A DNA stretch of 64,000 nucleotides from Gemmatimonadota bacterium (lineage in GTDB: Bacteria > Gemmatimonadota > Gemmatimonadetes > Gemmatimonadales > GWC2-71-9). How positions within the stretch are numbered: position 1 is the first letter of the stretch; every line of letters starts with the position of its first letter. The translations under genes were made by a program, and so were the position numbers. The notes beneath the pieces are model-generated. The model was not told where the DNA came from and ran no database searches. It saw only the letters and a program-made list of their open reading frames with translations. The stretch is taken from assembly GCA_016713435.1 (NCBI GenBank), contig JADJPD010000001.1:186001-250000 (forward strand), written 5' to 3'. Shown in pieces: positions 29,398-39,752 of the stretch.

Positions 29398-29526
29398 AGG
29401 GGCCGGCCATGGCCGGCCCTCCTCAAACCCACCCGGACCAGCGCAATCGAGAAGAATCCAGGATCGCGGAATAGGACGGAACAATGGTGCGGGGAGTAGG
29501 AGGGCCGGCCATGGCCGGCCCCTACC
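29398..29526. repeat. Palindrome-bounded repeat element, copy 1
   Basis: Two GGCCGGCCATGGCCGGCC palindromes (29400-29419 and 29502-29521) enclose about 80 bp. The enclosed sequence, including ACCCGGACCAGCG, CAGGATCGCG and AATGGTGCG, recurs in opposite orientation at 58231-58354. There is no coding potential. It lies between the fusion-protein gene and the AsmA-like gene. Confidence 0.8.
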
Positions 29527-29590
29527 CCACCGGAGAGATCCGTCCGCCTTCCCTCGTGCCCCACCCCCCGCGCCCCGCCGTCTCCCGGGC

Positions 29591-31357
29591 ATGCCTCGCC
29601 CCCGCCATCTCTGGCTCGGTGTCCTCGCCGCCGTGGTCGTCCTTGCGCTGGCCGGCGGGCTGGTGGTGGACCGCCTGCTCGAGCTGGCCCTCCGCAAGCC
29701 CGTCAACGCCTACCTCCGGGCCCGCACCCTCGAGCTGGTCCGGGCGGCGGAGGACGGCACGCTCGACATCGCCGTGCCCCGCGCCAACCTCCACCTGCTC
29801 CGCCGGGTGCTGGTGCTGGAGGGGATCCGGGTCCGGTACGAGCGCGCCGAGCGCGGCCGCCTGCGGCGGCTGGAGGCCAGGACTCCGCGAGTGGAGCTGA
29901 CGGGCGTGGTGCTGTGGGACGTCGTCCGCGGGCGCGACTTCCGGCTGCGCGGCGCCCGCATCACCCGCCCGGTGATCCTCCTCGACGACCTGCGCCTCGC
30001 CCCCGATACCGCCGGCGCCGCCGCCCCCGCCCCCGCCGACACCCTCGCCGACCTCCCCGCCCCCGACTCGCTCCTCTTCTACACCGTGCGGAGCTGGCTC
30101 CCGGGGGAGATGCACGGCTCACGCATCGAGGACCTCCGGGTGAGCGACGGCACCGTCGCGCTGCGCCGCGTCGCGGGCGGGGACCGGACCACCGACAGCA
30201 TCGCCGGCATCGACGTCCGCCTCCAGGGGGTCTCGGTGGATTCGCTGCACGAGCGGGTCTTTGAACGCGCGCACCTCCGCGTGGCGCACCTGCTCCACGC
30301 CGGCCCCTCCGCCGCCGACAGCCTCGTGGGCGACAGCCTGGCCCTCGAGGTCAACGCCGACGACACACTGCTCACCATCACCCGCGCCCGCACCGCCGCC
30401 GTGGCCGGCACCCATGGCCTCCAGCTGGCGGGGCTCCACCGGTCCCAGGCACGCCGCACGCTCACCGTGGATACCCTGGCATGGCAGCCCGCCGGGGCGG
30501 ATTCCACCTTCTTCAGCCATGCGCCGGCCCGAAGCACCCGGGTGCGCGCGGTGGCCACCGGGATCACGGTGATGGGCCTCCCCCCGGACGCGGTGCGCCG
30601 CCGCCGGCTGCTCGCCGGCGGCGCGTGGGTCCAGGGCGTGGACCTCGACGTGCTGGCCGATCGCCGGGTGGACGGCATCCCCCCGCGCCGCATCCTCTGG
30701 CCCACCCGCCTCGCCGGCCTCGACTGGCTCGTGGGCGCCGATTCGGTGCACCTCGAGGAAGGTCGCATCCGCTACGCCGAGCTGCAGCCGGATGCCGGCC
30801 GCGCCGGCGAGGTTTCCTTCACCGCGGTGCGGGCCCGCATCCTCAACGCCACCAACGAGCCGTCCGCCACCGCCACACCGATGACCCTCGAGGCTGCCGC
30901 CCTGCTGTACGGCGAGGCGCCCCTCTCGGTCCGCATCCAGGTCCCGGTGCGCCCGGGCCCGCTCAACGCCACCGTCACGGGCGAGACCGGCAGCATGCCC
31001 CTCACCACCTTCAACCGCTTCCTGGGCCCCGCCGACGGCATGACCATCAGCGGCGGCACCCTGCACGCCGCCCGCTTCCGCTTCACCATCACCAGTGGCC
31101 AGGCCCGCGGCCGCTTCCAGGCGTCGTGGGAAGGCCTCGGCCTCCGCAAGGTGGACCCCCGCACCGGCACGCAGGACCTCGGCGACCGGCTCGTCACCCT
31201 GTTCGCCAACGTCGTGACGCGGGAGGACAACCTCCCCGGCGACGACGGCCGCCTCCCCGGCGACCGCATCAAGTACCGCCTGAAGCCCACCGACACCTTT
31301 TGGGGCGCCCTCTGGCGCGCCCTCCGCTCCGGCATCGTCAACGCCGTCCGCGAGTGA
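29591..31357 (+). CDS. AsmA/DUF748-like envelope protein
   Basis: A 588-residue protein anchored by one N-terminal transmembrane helix (LGVLAAVVVLALAGGLVVDR), with the remainder in the periplasm. It is beta-rich with repeated segments and a C-terminal AsmA-like region (TFNRFLGPADGMTISGGTLH, GRFQASWEGLGL). AsmA-family proteins form long grooves that move phospholipids between membranes; that role is inferred here. The ATG at 29591 is preferred over a longer frame because it directly precedes the anchor. Confidence 0.75.
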   Translation: MPRPRHLWLGVLAAVVVLALAGGLVVDRLLELALRKPVNAYLRARTLELVRAAEDGTLDIAVPRANLHLLRRVLVLEGIRVRYERAERGRLRRLEARTPRVELTGVVLWDVVRGRDFRLRGARITRPVILLDDLRLAPDTAGAAAPAPADTLADLPAPDSLLFYTVRSWLPGEMHGSRIEDLRVSDGTVALRRVAGGDRTTDSIAGIDVRLQGVSVDSLHERVFERAHLRVAHLLHAGPSAADSLVGDSLALEVNADDTLLTITRARTAAVAGTHGLQLAGLHRSQARRTLTVDTLAWQPAGADSTFFSHAPARSTRVRAVATGITVMGLPPDAVRRRRLLAGGAWVQGVDLDVLADRRVDGIPPRRILWPTRLAGLDWLVGADSVHLEEGRIRYAELQPDAGRAGEVSFTAVRARILNATNEPSATATPMTLEAAALLYGEAPLSVRIQVPVRPGPLNATVTGETGSMPLTTFNRFLGPADGMTISGGTLHAARFRFTITSGQARGRFQASWEGLGLRKVDPRTGTQDLGDRLVTLFANVVTREDNLPGDDGRLPGDRIKYRLKPTDTFWGALWRALRSGIVNAVRE

Positions 31358-31377
31358 GCCGGCCCCCCTGAAACGCC

Positions 31378-31406
31378 GTAGGGCCCGGGCGATGCCCGGG
31401 CCCTAC
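31378..31406. terminator. Hairpin between convergent AsmA-like gene and glmS
   Basis: A 13-bp perfect stem (31378-31390 with 31394-31406) with a 3-base loop, rich in GGGCCCGGGC. It lies between two converging stops and may serve both directions; no clear T-run. Confidence 0.6.
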
Positions 31407-31435
31407 GCCTACCGCGGTGCCACGCGGGAGGTGGC

Positions 31436-33263
<1,828 letters not shown>

Positions 33264-33275
33264 CTCGTCTGGTCC

Positions 33276-34655
33276 TCAGCTGGAGAAGAATTCCCGGCAG
33301 GTGGCCACCAATTGCTCGGCGTCCGCCTCCGTTGGCGCCTCGGCAATGAACCGGACAATGGGCTCGGTGCCGGAGGGCCGCACGTGCACCCAGCGGTCAC
33401 TCCATGCAAGCCTCAATCCATCCCGGGTGTCCACCTGGGCGTCCGGGAAGCGGTCCCGGAGGCGCTGGTAGACCGGGGCTAAGTCCTTGCCCCGTGGTGC
33501 CTTGGCTTTGACAATCCTGTATCGCGGCTGGGCGGCGACCAAACCGGTCAGCGTCGAGCCGGACGCAGACAACAGTTGCAGGATCAGTGCCACACCAATC
33601 GGGGCGTCCCGGCCGATGTGGGACATGGGCAAAATGACCCCCCCGTTCCCCTCCCCGCCGATCAGCGCGCCCTCCGCCTTGATGACCTGCGCCACGTTCG
33701 CCTCCCCGACGGGGGCCCGGACAAACCGGGCCCCACCCATCCGGGCCGCATCCTCCACCACCAGGGAGGTGGAGAGGTTGGCCACCGCCACCGGGGTGGT
33801 CCCCGGGGCCACCGCCGGCCGGGCGGCATGGGACAGCACCGCGCGAATCGCGAGGGCCAGGGTGTAATCCTCGCCGATCGGGGTGCCGGTCTCGTCCACC
33901 AGCGCCAGCCGGTCCACGTCCGGGTCCACCGCGAACCCCACCGCCGCCCCCGTCTCCCGCACCAGCCGGGCGAGGTCCCCGAGGTTCTCTGGCAGCGGCT
34001 CCGGGGCCCGGGGGAAGCGGCCGTCCACCTCCGTGTTGATGGCGTGCACGGTGCAGCCCAGCTGTTCCAGCAGCGCCGGGATGGTGGTGCCGCCCGCGCC
34101 GCGCACGCAGTCGAGCGCCACGGTGAACCGTCGCGCCCGAATGGCGGGGACGTCGAGCATCGGCAGGGCGAGCACCTGCGCCAGGTGCCGGGCGATGGCC
34201 CCGGGGTCCTCCGTCACCCGCCCGATGCCGTCCCACCCCATCCGCGGTGCCCCCTGGTCCGCGAGCGCCCGCACGGCCTGGCCCGCCGCCCCATCGAGGA
34301 AGATCCCGTCCGGCCCCACCAGCTTGAGCGCGTTCCACTCGATGGGGTTGTGGCTGGCCGTGAGGATGAGCCCGGCGCCGGCGTGGTGGTGCTCCACCGC
34401 CAGCTGCACTGTCGGCGTCGGCGCGATGCCCACGTCGATGACATCGACGCCGACGGACATGAAGCCGGCCGTCGCGGCGCGGGCGAACATGGCCCCGCTG
34501 GTGCGGGCATCCCGCCCGAGGACCACGAGCGGCTTGCCGTTGGAACGGGCCCACGCCCCGAGGGCGGCGGCATGCCGGGCCACGAGCTCGGGCGTCAGGT
34601 CCTTCCCGACGATCCCGAGCATCCCGGACACACTGATCATGAGGGTATCTGACAT
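33276..34655 (-). CDS. glmM: Phosphoglucosamine mutase
   Basis: Alpha-D-phosphohexomutase, 459 residues. It converts glucosamine-6-phosphate to glucosamine-1-phosphate. All four loops are present: phosphoserine TASHNP, metal site DPDVDR, sugar loop GEGNGG and phosphate loop RPSGTEP. It begins near MISVSGMLGIVG, so GlmM rather than PgmB is preferred, also because glmS follows directly and supplies its substrate. ATG at 34640 is a possible alternative start. Confidence 0.9.
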   Translation of the reverse strand: MSDTLMISVSGMLGIVGKDLTPELVARHAAALGAWARSNGKPLVVLGRDARTSGAMFARAATAGFMSVGVDVIDVGIAPTPTVQLAVEHHHAGAGLILTASHNPIEWNALKLVGPDGIFLDGAAGQAVRALADQGAPRMGWDGIGRVTEDPGAIARHLAQVLALPMLDVPAIRARRFTVALDCVRGAGGTTIPALLEQLGCTVHAINTEVDGRFPRAPEPLPENLGDLARLVRETGAAVGFAVDPDVDRLALVDETGTPIGEDYTLALAIRAVLSHAARPAVAPGTTPVAVANLSTSLVVEDAARMGGARFVRAPVGEANVAQVIKAEGALIGGEGNGGVILPMSHIGRDAPIGVALILQLLSASGSTLTGLVAAQPRYRIVKAKAPRGKDLAPVYQRLRDRFPDAQVDTRDGLRLAWSDRWVHVRPSGTEPIVRFIAEAPTEADAEQLVATCREFFSS

Positions 34656-34863
34656 GGCGAAGAAACTAGCGGTGCGCTCTCGGCTTCGGAACAGGGATTG
34701 GGAAGGGCGGGATCGTGCGCTGCGTCACACCCGTCCCAGGCGTGACACGGCGGGGCGGTCAGTGACTCACGGGGAGCCCCCGGGGTCTCTTTGCGTCCCT
34801 CTGCGTCCTCCGCGCCTCTGCGTTGAGACACACCAGACTCCGCCCCGGCAACGCCGCCGGCGC
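34656..34863. other. Intergenic gap with a single CCGCAGAG-type repeat arm
   Basis: No gene is seen in these 208 bp. At about 34793-34826 there is one arm of the CCGCAGAG family (TTTGCGTCCCTCTGCG, CCGCGCCTCTGCG), without the matching second arm that bounds the elements at 8475 and 46203. Confidence 0.55.
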
Positions 34864-35928
34864 CTACGTGAGCAACGGCAGCGCCGACGGATCCGGGAAC
34901 GCCTCCAGGAACGCCTGCACGCACTTGGGATCGAAGTGGGTCCCGGCGCACCGCTCCAGCTCCTCGAACGCCGCCTGCGGGGTGCGGCTCGCGCGGTAGG
35001 CGCGGTTGGTGGTCATGGCGTCGAAGGCGTCGGTGACGCACACGATCCGCGCCTCGATCGGGATCTCGTCGCCCGTAAGCCGGTCGGGGAAGCCGCGGCC
35101 GTCGAACCGTTCATGGTGGTTCCGCACGATCCGCAGCACCGTCGGGTTCTCGCGCGCCAGCGGCGCCAGGATGCGCTCGCCGAGGATGGTGTGTTCGGTG
35201 ATGTGGGCGAACTCCTCCTCCGTGAGCGGCCCCGGCTTGTTCAGGATGGCCTCCCGCGTCCCGATCTTGCCGATGTCGTGCAGGTCCGCGCCGAGGCGGA
35301 TCTCTTCCAGCCGCTCCCCGGTGAAGCCGAGCCGCACCGCCGTCTGCACCGCGTAGCGGCTCACCCGCATGGAGTGGCCGCTGGTGTACGCGTCCTTGGC
35401 CTCGAGCGCGTGCGCCAGCGTCTGCACCGCCTGCACGAACAGCTCCTTGATCCGGCCCGCCTGCACCCGCACCCGGAGCTCGAGGTTCTTCTGGTAGAAG
35501 CGCTTCTGCAGCAGCAGGTCCCGCTTCTCGAGCGCCTTGGTGACGCGCGCGCGCACCTCCTCGATCAGCGCCGGCTTGGCGATGTAGTCGAGCGCCCCCT
35601 TGTCGAGGCAGGCCACCGCTGTCTTCACGTCCGACACGCCCGACAGCATGATCACCGCCGTGTCGGGATACCGCTTGACGATCTCCTCCAGGAAGCCGAG
35701 GCCGTTGAGCCCCGGCATGTTCACGTCGGAGACGATGAGCGGCACCTCCCCCTCCGCCGCCAGCCGCTCCAGCCCCTCCTCGGCCGAGCCGGCCTGCATG
35801 GCGGAGAGGCCCATCAGCTCGATCACCCGGGCGATGCTGTGCCGCACCGTCGCGTCGTCGTCCACCACCAGGCAGCGGGGGGCGAGCGCCTTCGGTTCCA
35901 GCCGCTGGGCGATCTGGTCGAGCAGCAT
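34864..35928 (-). CDS. Response regulator with HD-GYP phosphodiesterase domain
   Basis: A 354-residue two-domain protein predicted to hydrolyse cyclic di-GMP. The receiver (about 17-135) has the acidic pair in VVDDDAT, phospho-Asp in VSDVNMPGLNG and Lys in AKPA. A helical linker leads to HD-GYP (about 160-345) with DLHDIGKIG and HHERFDGRGFP; the canonical GYP triad reads GFP. AAGGA lies 10 bases before the ATG. No kinase is adjacent. Confidence 0.92.
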   Translation of the reverse strand: MLLDQIAQRLEPKALAPRCLVVDDDATVRHSIARVIELMGLSAMQAGSAEEGLERLAAEGEVPLIVSDVNMPGLNGLGFLEEIVKRYPDTAVIMLSGVSDVKTAVACLDKGALDYIAKPALIEEVRARVTKALEKRDLLLQKRFYQKNLELRVRVQAGRIKELFVQAVQTLAHALEAKDAYTSGHSMRVSRYAVQTAVRLGFTGERLEEIRLGADLHDIGKIGTREAILNKPGPLTEEEFAHITEHTILGERILAPLARENPTVLRIVRNHHERFDGRGFPDRLTGDEIPIEARIVCVTDAFDAMTTNRAYRASRTPQAAFEELERCAGTHFDPKCVQAFLEAFPDPSALPLLT

Positions 35929-36015
35929 TTATGAAGATCCTTCCGCTCGGCCAGTGTTGGCTTGTGGGGTCCCGGAGGCGGGGGTAACCTTCCCGCTTCC
36001 TCGAGCCCCCCTCGC

Positions 36016-37179
36016 ATGACCCAGATCCGACCCGACGACACCGCCCATGGCTTCGCCACCCGGGCCATCCATGCCGGCCAGCATCCGGACCCGGCCACGG
36101 GCGCCGTGATGACGCCGGTCTACCAGACCTCCACCTACGTCCAGGAGGGGCTCGGCCGGCACAAGGGCTACGAGTACGCCCGGACGCAGAACCCGACCCG
36201 CGAGGCCCTGGAGCGCTGCGTGGCCAGCCTCGAGGGCGGCACCCACGGCTTCGCCTTCGGCTCGGGACTCGCGGCGCTCGACACGCTGCTCAAGCTGCTC
36301 AAGGCCGGCGACCACGTGGTCAGCGGCCAGAACATCTACGGCGGCTCGCACCGGCTGATGGAACGGGTCTACGCGCAGTTCGGGCTCCAGTTCAGCTTCG
36401 TGGACATGCGCGACCCGGAGAACGTGGCCCGCGCCATCACCCCCGCGACGCGGCTGGTGTACGGCGAGACGCCCACCAACCCGATGATGTTCCTGGCCGA
36501 CCTCGCGGCCATCGGCCACATCACCCAGGCGCGCGGCCTGCTCTTCGCCGTCGACAACACCTTCGCGACGCCGTACTTCCAGCGGCCCCTCGCCCTCGGC
36601 GCGGACATCGTCCTGCACTCCACCACCAAGTACCTGAACGGCCACAGCGACATGGTCGGCGGCCTGCTGGTCACCGCCCGCGACGACCTGGCCGAGAAGA
36701 TCGGCTTCCTGCAGAATGCGGCGGGCGGCGTGCCCGGCCCGCAGGACTGCTTCCTGGCGCTGCGCGGGATCAAGACGCTCCCGCTCCGCATGCGGCAGCA
36801 CGACGCGAACGGTCGCGCCGTCGCGGAATGGCTGACCCGGCACCCGAAGGCACAGAAGGTCTACTATCCCGGCCTCCCCGATCACCCGCAGCACGCACTG
36901 GCCGCGCGCCAGATGAGCGGCTTTGGCGGCATGATCTCCATCGAGCTCGGGGACCAGGCGCTCGCGCGCCGCGTCGTTGAGCGCACGAAGATCTTCCAGC
37001 TGGCCGAGTCGCTCGGCGGCGTGGAGAGCCTGATCGGCCACCCGGCCAGCATGACGCACGCGTCGGTGCCCCTGGCGCTCCGCCAGAGCATGGGGCTCAC
37101 CGACAGCCTGATCCGGCTCTCCTGCGGCATCGAGGAGACGGAGGACCTGATCGCCGACCTGACGCAGGCGCTGGGGTGA
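36016..37179 (+). CDS. Trans-sulfuration PLP enzyme (cystathionine gamma-synthase/lyase family)
   Basis: Cys/Met-metabolism PLP enzyme, 387 residues. PLP Lys is in STTKYLNGHSDMVGG; YEYARTQNPTR and FGSGLAALDT bind the cofactor phosphate; ETPTNP and LSCGIEE are typical of the family. The sequence cannot separate cystathionine gamma-synthase, gamma-lyase, O-succinylhomoserine sulfhydrylase and methionine gamma-lyase. A 36016 ATG fits the family start better than an open frame from 35962. No SAM-riboswitch-like leader was recognised in the 87-bp gap. Confidence 0.88.
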   Translation: MTQIRPDDTAHGFATRAIHAGQHPDPATGAVMTPVYQTSTYVQEGLGRHKGYEYARTQNPTREALERCVASLEGGTHGFAFGSGLAALDTLLKLLKAGDHVVSGQNIYGGSHRLMERVYAQFGLQFSFVDMRDPENVARAITPATRLVYGETPTNPMMFLADLAAIGHITQARGLLFAVDNTFATPYFQRPLALGADIVLHSTTKYLNGHSDMVGGLLVTARDDLAEKIGFLQNAAGGVPGPQDCFLALRGIKTLPLRMRQHDANGRAVAEWLTRHPKAQKVYYPGLPDHPQHALAARQMSGFGGMISIELGDQALARRVVERTKIFQLAESLGGVESLIGHPASMTHASVPLALRQSMGLTDSLIRLSCGIEETEDLIADLTQALG

Positions 37180-37342
37180 TCCGGCGGGGGCCCCGTCCGG
37201 GGTCGGCCCGCAGGGCCCGGCAGGCCGGACGCCAGAGCGCCGATTCGGGAGCGGACCGCCCCCCCTTGCCCCACCGTCGTCCCAGCATGAAACCGCCCCT
37301 GATCCGGGGCGTAGATCCGTCGCCCCTTACGTCGAGTCATCC

Positions 37343-38350
37343 ATGACCACGCCCGCCCCGCGCCCCCGGCGCACCCTGCCCGAAATCGCTCCAGTCTCGT
37401 GGGAGCATCCCGCGGATCGCGCCGCCCTGCAGACCCTCCGGTCCGTCCCCGGCTTCGAGGAGGTCACCCGGAAGATCCTGGCCTTCCTGGGCGGGGAGCG
37501 GGGGATCCGCCTGCTGTTCCAGGCCAATGCCGTCCGCGTGGGCCCCACCCAGTTCCCGAAGCTCTGGAGCCTGCATGTCGAGGCCTGCACGACGTTTGAC
37601 TGGCCTGACATCCCCGAGCTCTACGTCTCACAGACGCCCGTCTTCAACGCCGGCGCCTATGGCGTGGATGCCCCATTTATCGTCTTGCACTCGGCGGCAC
37701 TTGAGTTGTTGGACGACGACGAGCTCCGGGTGCTCCTGAGCCACGAGCTGGGCCACGTGATGAGCGGCCACGCCTTCTACCGCACCATCGCCGCCATCCT
37801 CGTGCTGGTGAGCACGGGCGCGCTGCCGGGCCTCGCCGGGATCGCGCTGCTCCCGATCCGGCTGGCGTTCCTCGAGTGGTCGCGGAAGTCGGAGCTGTCG
37901 GCCGATCGCGCCGGGCTGCTGGGGTCGCAGGACCCGCGCAGCTCGCAGAGCCTGTTTATGAAAATGGCGGGCGGCGTCCGGCCGCCGTACAACGATGGGC
38001 AGCTGGACCTTGACACCTACATGGCGCAGGCCAACGAGTACGTCGGCAGCAACGAGGGCTTCGACGTGCTCTACAAGCTGCTCTCCACCCTCATGGTGAC
38101 GCACCCGATGCACACGGTGCGCGCCGCCGAGCTGCAGGGCTGGATCGCCACCGGCGACTACGATCGCATCATGCGGGGCGAGTACACCCGCCGCAGCGCC
38201 GCGAGCGAGCGCGCCGTGAAGGACGACCTCGACGCCGCGCGCCAGTACTACACCCAGGAAGCCAAGGCCACCTTCGGGCAGATGGCGGACGCCGCCAAGC
38301 AGGCGGCCGGCCGCATGAGTGAGGCGTTCAAGAAGGCCCGCCAGCAGTGA
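37343..38350 (+). CDS. M48-family zinc metallopeptidase
   Basis: A 335-residue membrane-associated peptidase. The zinc site HELGHVMSGH and the downstream ELSADRAGLL (third ligand Glu) are present. A hydrophobic stretch (TIAAILVLVSTGALPGLAGI) follows the zinc helix. The C-terminal tail is Ala/Lys-rich and helical. The family includes HtpX- and Oma1-like quality-control peptidases. Its stop overlaps the purD start (GTGA), so the two are co-translated. Confidence 0.88.
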   Translation: MTTPAPRPRRTLPEIAPVSWEHPADRAALQTLRSVPGFEEVTRKILAFLGGERGIRLLFQANAVRVGPTQFPKLWSLHVEACTTFDWPDIPELYVSQTPVFNAGAYGVDAPFIVLHSAALELLDDDELRVLLSHELGHVMSGHAFYRTIAAILVLVSTGALPGLAGIALLPIRLAFLEWSRKSELSADRAGLLGSQDPRSSQSLFMKMAGGVRPPYNDGQLDLDTYMAQANEYVGSNEGFDVLYKLLSTLMVTHPMHTVRAAELQGWIATGDYDRIMRGEYTRRSAASERAVKDDLDAARQYYTQEAKATFGQMADAAKQAAGRMSEAFKKARQQ

Positions 38351-39621
38351 GGATCCTGGTCGTCGGCGGCGGGGGGCGCGAGCACGCGATCACCTGGGCC
38401 CTCCGCCGCGAACACCCGGACGCCACGCTCTACGTGGCGCCCGGCAATCCCGGCACCGCCACCCTCGCCACCAACCTCCCCATCGGCGCCACCGACCTCG
38501 ACCGCCTCGCGGACGCGGCCGACGCCTACGGCATTGACCTGGTGGTCATCGGCCCCGAGGCGCCGCTGGCCGAGGGGCTCGCCGACCGGCTCCGCGCGGA
38601 GGGCCGCCTCGTCTTCGGGCCGAGCCGCGCGGCGGCGCAGGTGGAGGCGTCGAAGGCCTTCTCCAAGGCCGTCATGGAACGGGCGGGCGTCCCCACCGCG
38701 GCGAGCCGCACCTTCACCGACCTCGCCGCGGCGCTCGCCTACGTGGCGGCGCACGCGGAGCCGCTCGTGGTGAAGGCCTCGGGCCTCGCCGCCGGCAAGG
38801 GCGCCGTGGTCTGCGCCACGCGCGCCGAGGCCAGCGCCACCGTGGAGGCCATGCTCGGCGACGGCAAGTTCGGGGAGGCGGGCAAGGTGGTGGTCATCGA
38901 GGAGTTCATGCAGGGCGAGGAGCTCTCGCTCCTGGCCATCACCAATGGCGAGGGCATCGTCTGCCTCCCCGCCGCGCAGGACCACAAGCGCCTCGGCGAG
39001 GGCGACACCGGCCCCAACACCGGCGGCATGGGCGCCTACGCGCCCGTGGCCATCGCCACGCCGGCGCTGCTGGCGCGGGCCCGGCAGGACGTGCTCGTGC
39101 CGATGCTCCGGCAGCTGGCGGCCGAGGGGGCCCCGTACAACGGCGTGCTCTACGCGGGCCTGATGATCGGTCCCGACGGCTCCATCAAGGTGGTGGAGTT
39201 CAACTGCCGCCTCGGCGACCCCGAGACGCAGGTGGTGCTGCCGCTCGTGAAGCGCGGCCTCACCGAGTGCCTCTACGCGGTGGCCAAGGGGCAGGCGCCG
39301 ACGCCGCTCGAGCTCGAGGCGGGCGCCGCCGTCACCACCGTGCTCGCGGCCGAGGGCTATCCCGACACCCCGAAGAAGGGCGCGCCGATCACCATCCCGG
39401 CGACACTCCCCGAGGGCGTCACCGTCTTCCACGCCGGCACCACGCAGGACGCCGACGGCACCCTCCGCGCGAGCGGCGGCCGCGTCCTCACCATCACCGC
39501 GGTGGCGCCCACCTTCGCCGAAGCCCAGGCCCGGAGCCGCGCGGCGGCCGAGGCCATCCAGTTCCCCGGAAAGGTCTGGCGGCGGGATATCGGCTGGCGG
39601 GAGGCGGCGCGGCTGGATTGA
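38347..39621 (+). CDS. purD: Phosphoribosylamine-glycine ligase
   Basis: ATP-grasp enzyme of purine synthesis, 424 residues, making glycinamide ribonucleotide. Motifs: MRILVVGGGGREHAI at the start, GPNTGGMGAY in the ATP-grasp loop and CRLGDPETQVVLP for metal binding. A GTG start overlaps the metallopeptidase stop. No other pur gene is in the window. Confidence 0.96.
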   Translation: MRILVVGGGGREHAITWALRREHPDATLYVAPGNPGTATLATNLPIGATDLDRLADAADAYGIDLVVIGPEAPLAEGLADRLRAEGRLVFGPSRAAAQVEASKAFSKAVMERAGVPTAASRTFTDLAAALAYVAAHAEPLVVKASGLAAGKGAVVCATRAEASATVEAMLGDGKFGEAGKVVVIEEFMQGEELSLLAITNGEGIVCLPAAQDHKRLGEGDTGPNTGGMGAYAPVAIATPALLARARQDVLVPMLRQLAAEGAPYNGVLYAGLMIGPDGSIKVVEFNCRLGDPETQVVLPLVKRGLTECLYAVAKGQAPTPLELEAGAAVTTVLAAEGYPDTPKKGAPITIPATLPEGVTVFHAGTTQDADGTLRASGGRVLTITAVAPTFAEAQARSRAAAEAIQFPGKVWRRDIGWREAARLD

Positions 39622-39654
39622 GGCGGGCGAGGCGCCGGTTCGCCGCAGAGGCCA

Positions 39655-39707
39655 GAGCGTTGCTCCGGCCACTGGGACTTCAAGATCGAGTGGCCGGAGC
39701 AACGCTC
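39655..39707. repeat. Long perfect inverted repeat between purD and mutM
   Basis: 19-bp perfect arms (39655-39673 with 39689-39707) around a 15-base loop; arms contain GTTGCTCCGGCC. It follows purD by 33 bp and is preceded by a CCGCAGAG word. It could be a terminator without a T-run or a REP-like element. Confidence 0.75.
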
Positions 39708-39752
39708 CGGCCCCACGGCGGGCCCCCTGCCACACCCGCTAGCTTTCCGCGC

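Noticed and set aside
27008..29410. 800-residue minus-strand open frame opposite the fusion enzyme
   Set aside because: Repetitive Glu/Gly/Arg/His composition typical of antisense frames in GC-rich DNA.
31338..31435. Extension of the first glmS frame beyond the true stop
   Set aside because: After the frame change the first frame is meaningless; the family C-terminus ends at 31436 in the other frame.
33264..33275. glmS ribozyme in front of glmS
   Set aside because: Only 12 bp separate glmM and glmS, leaving no room for the ribozyme.
35929..36015. Possible SAM riboswitch before the trans-sulfuration gene
   Set aside because: The gap is only 87 bp and shows no recognisable SAM-I/II core or terminator.
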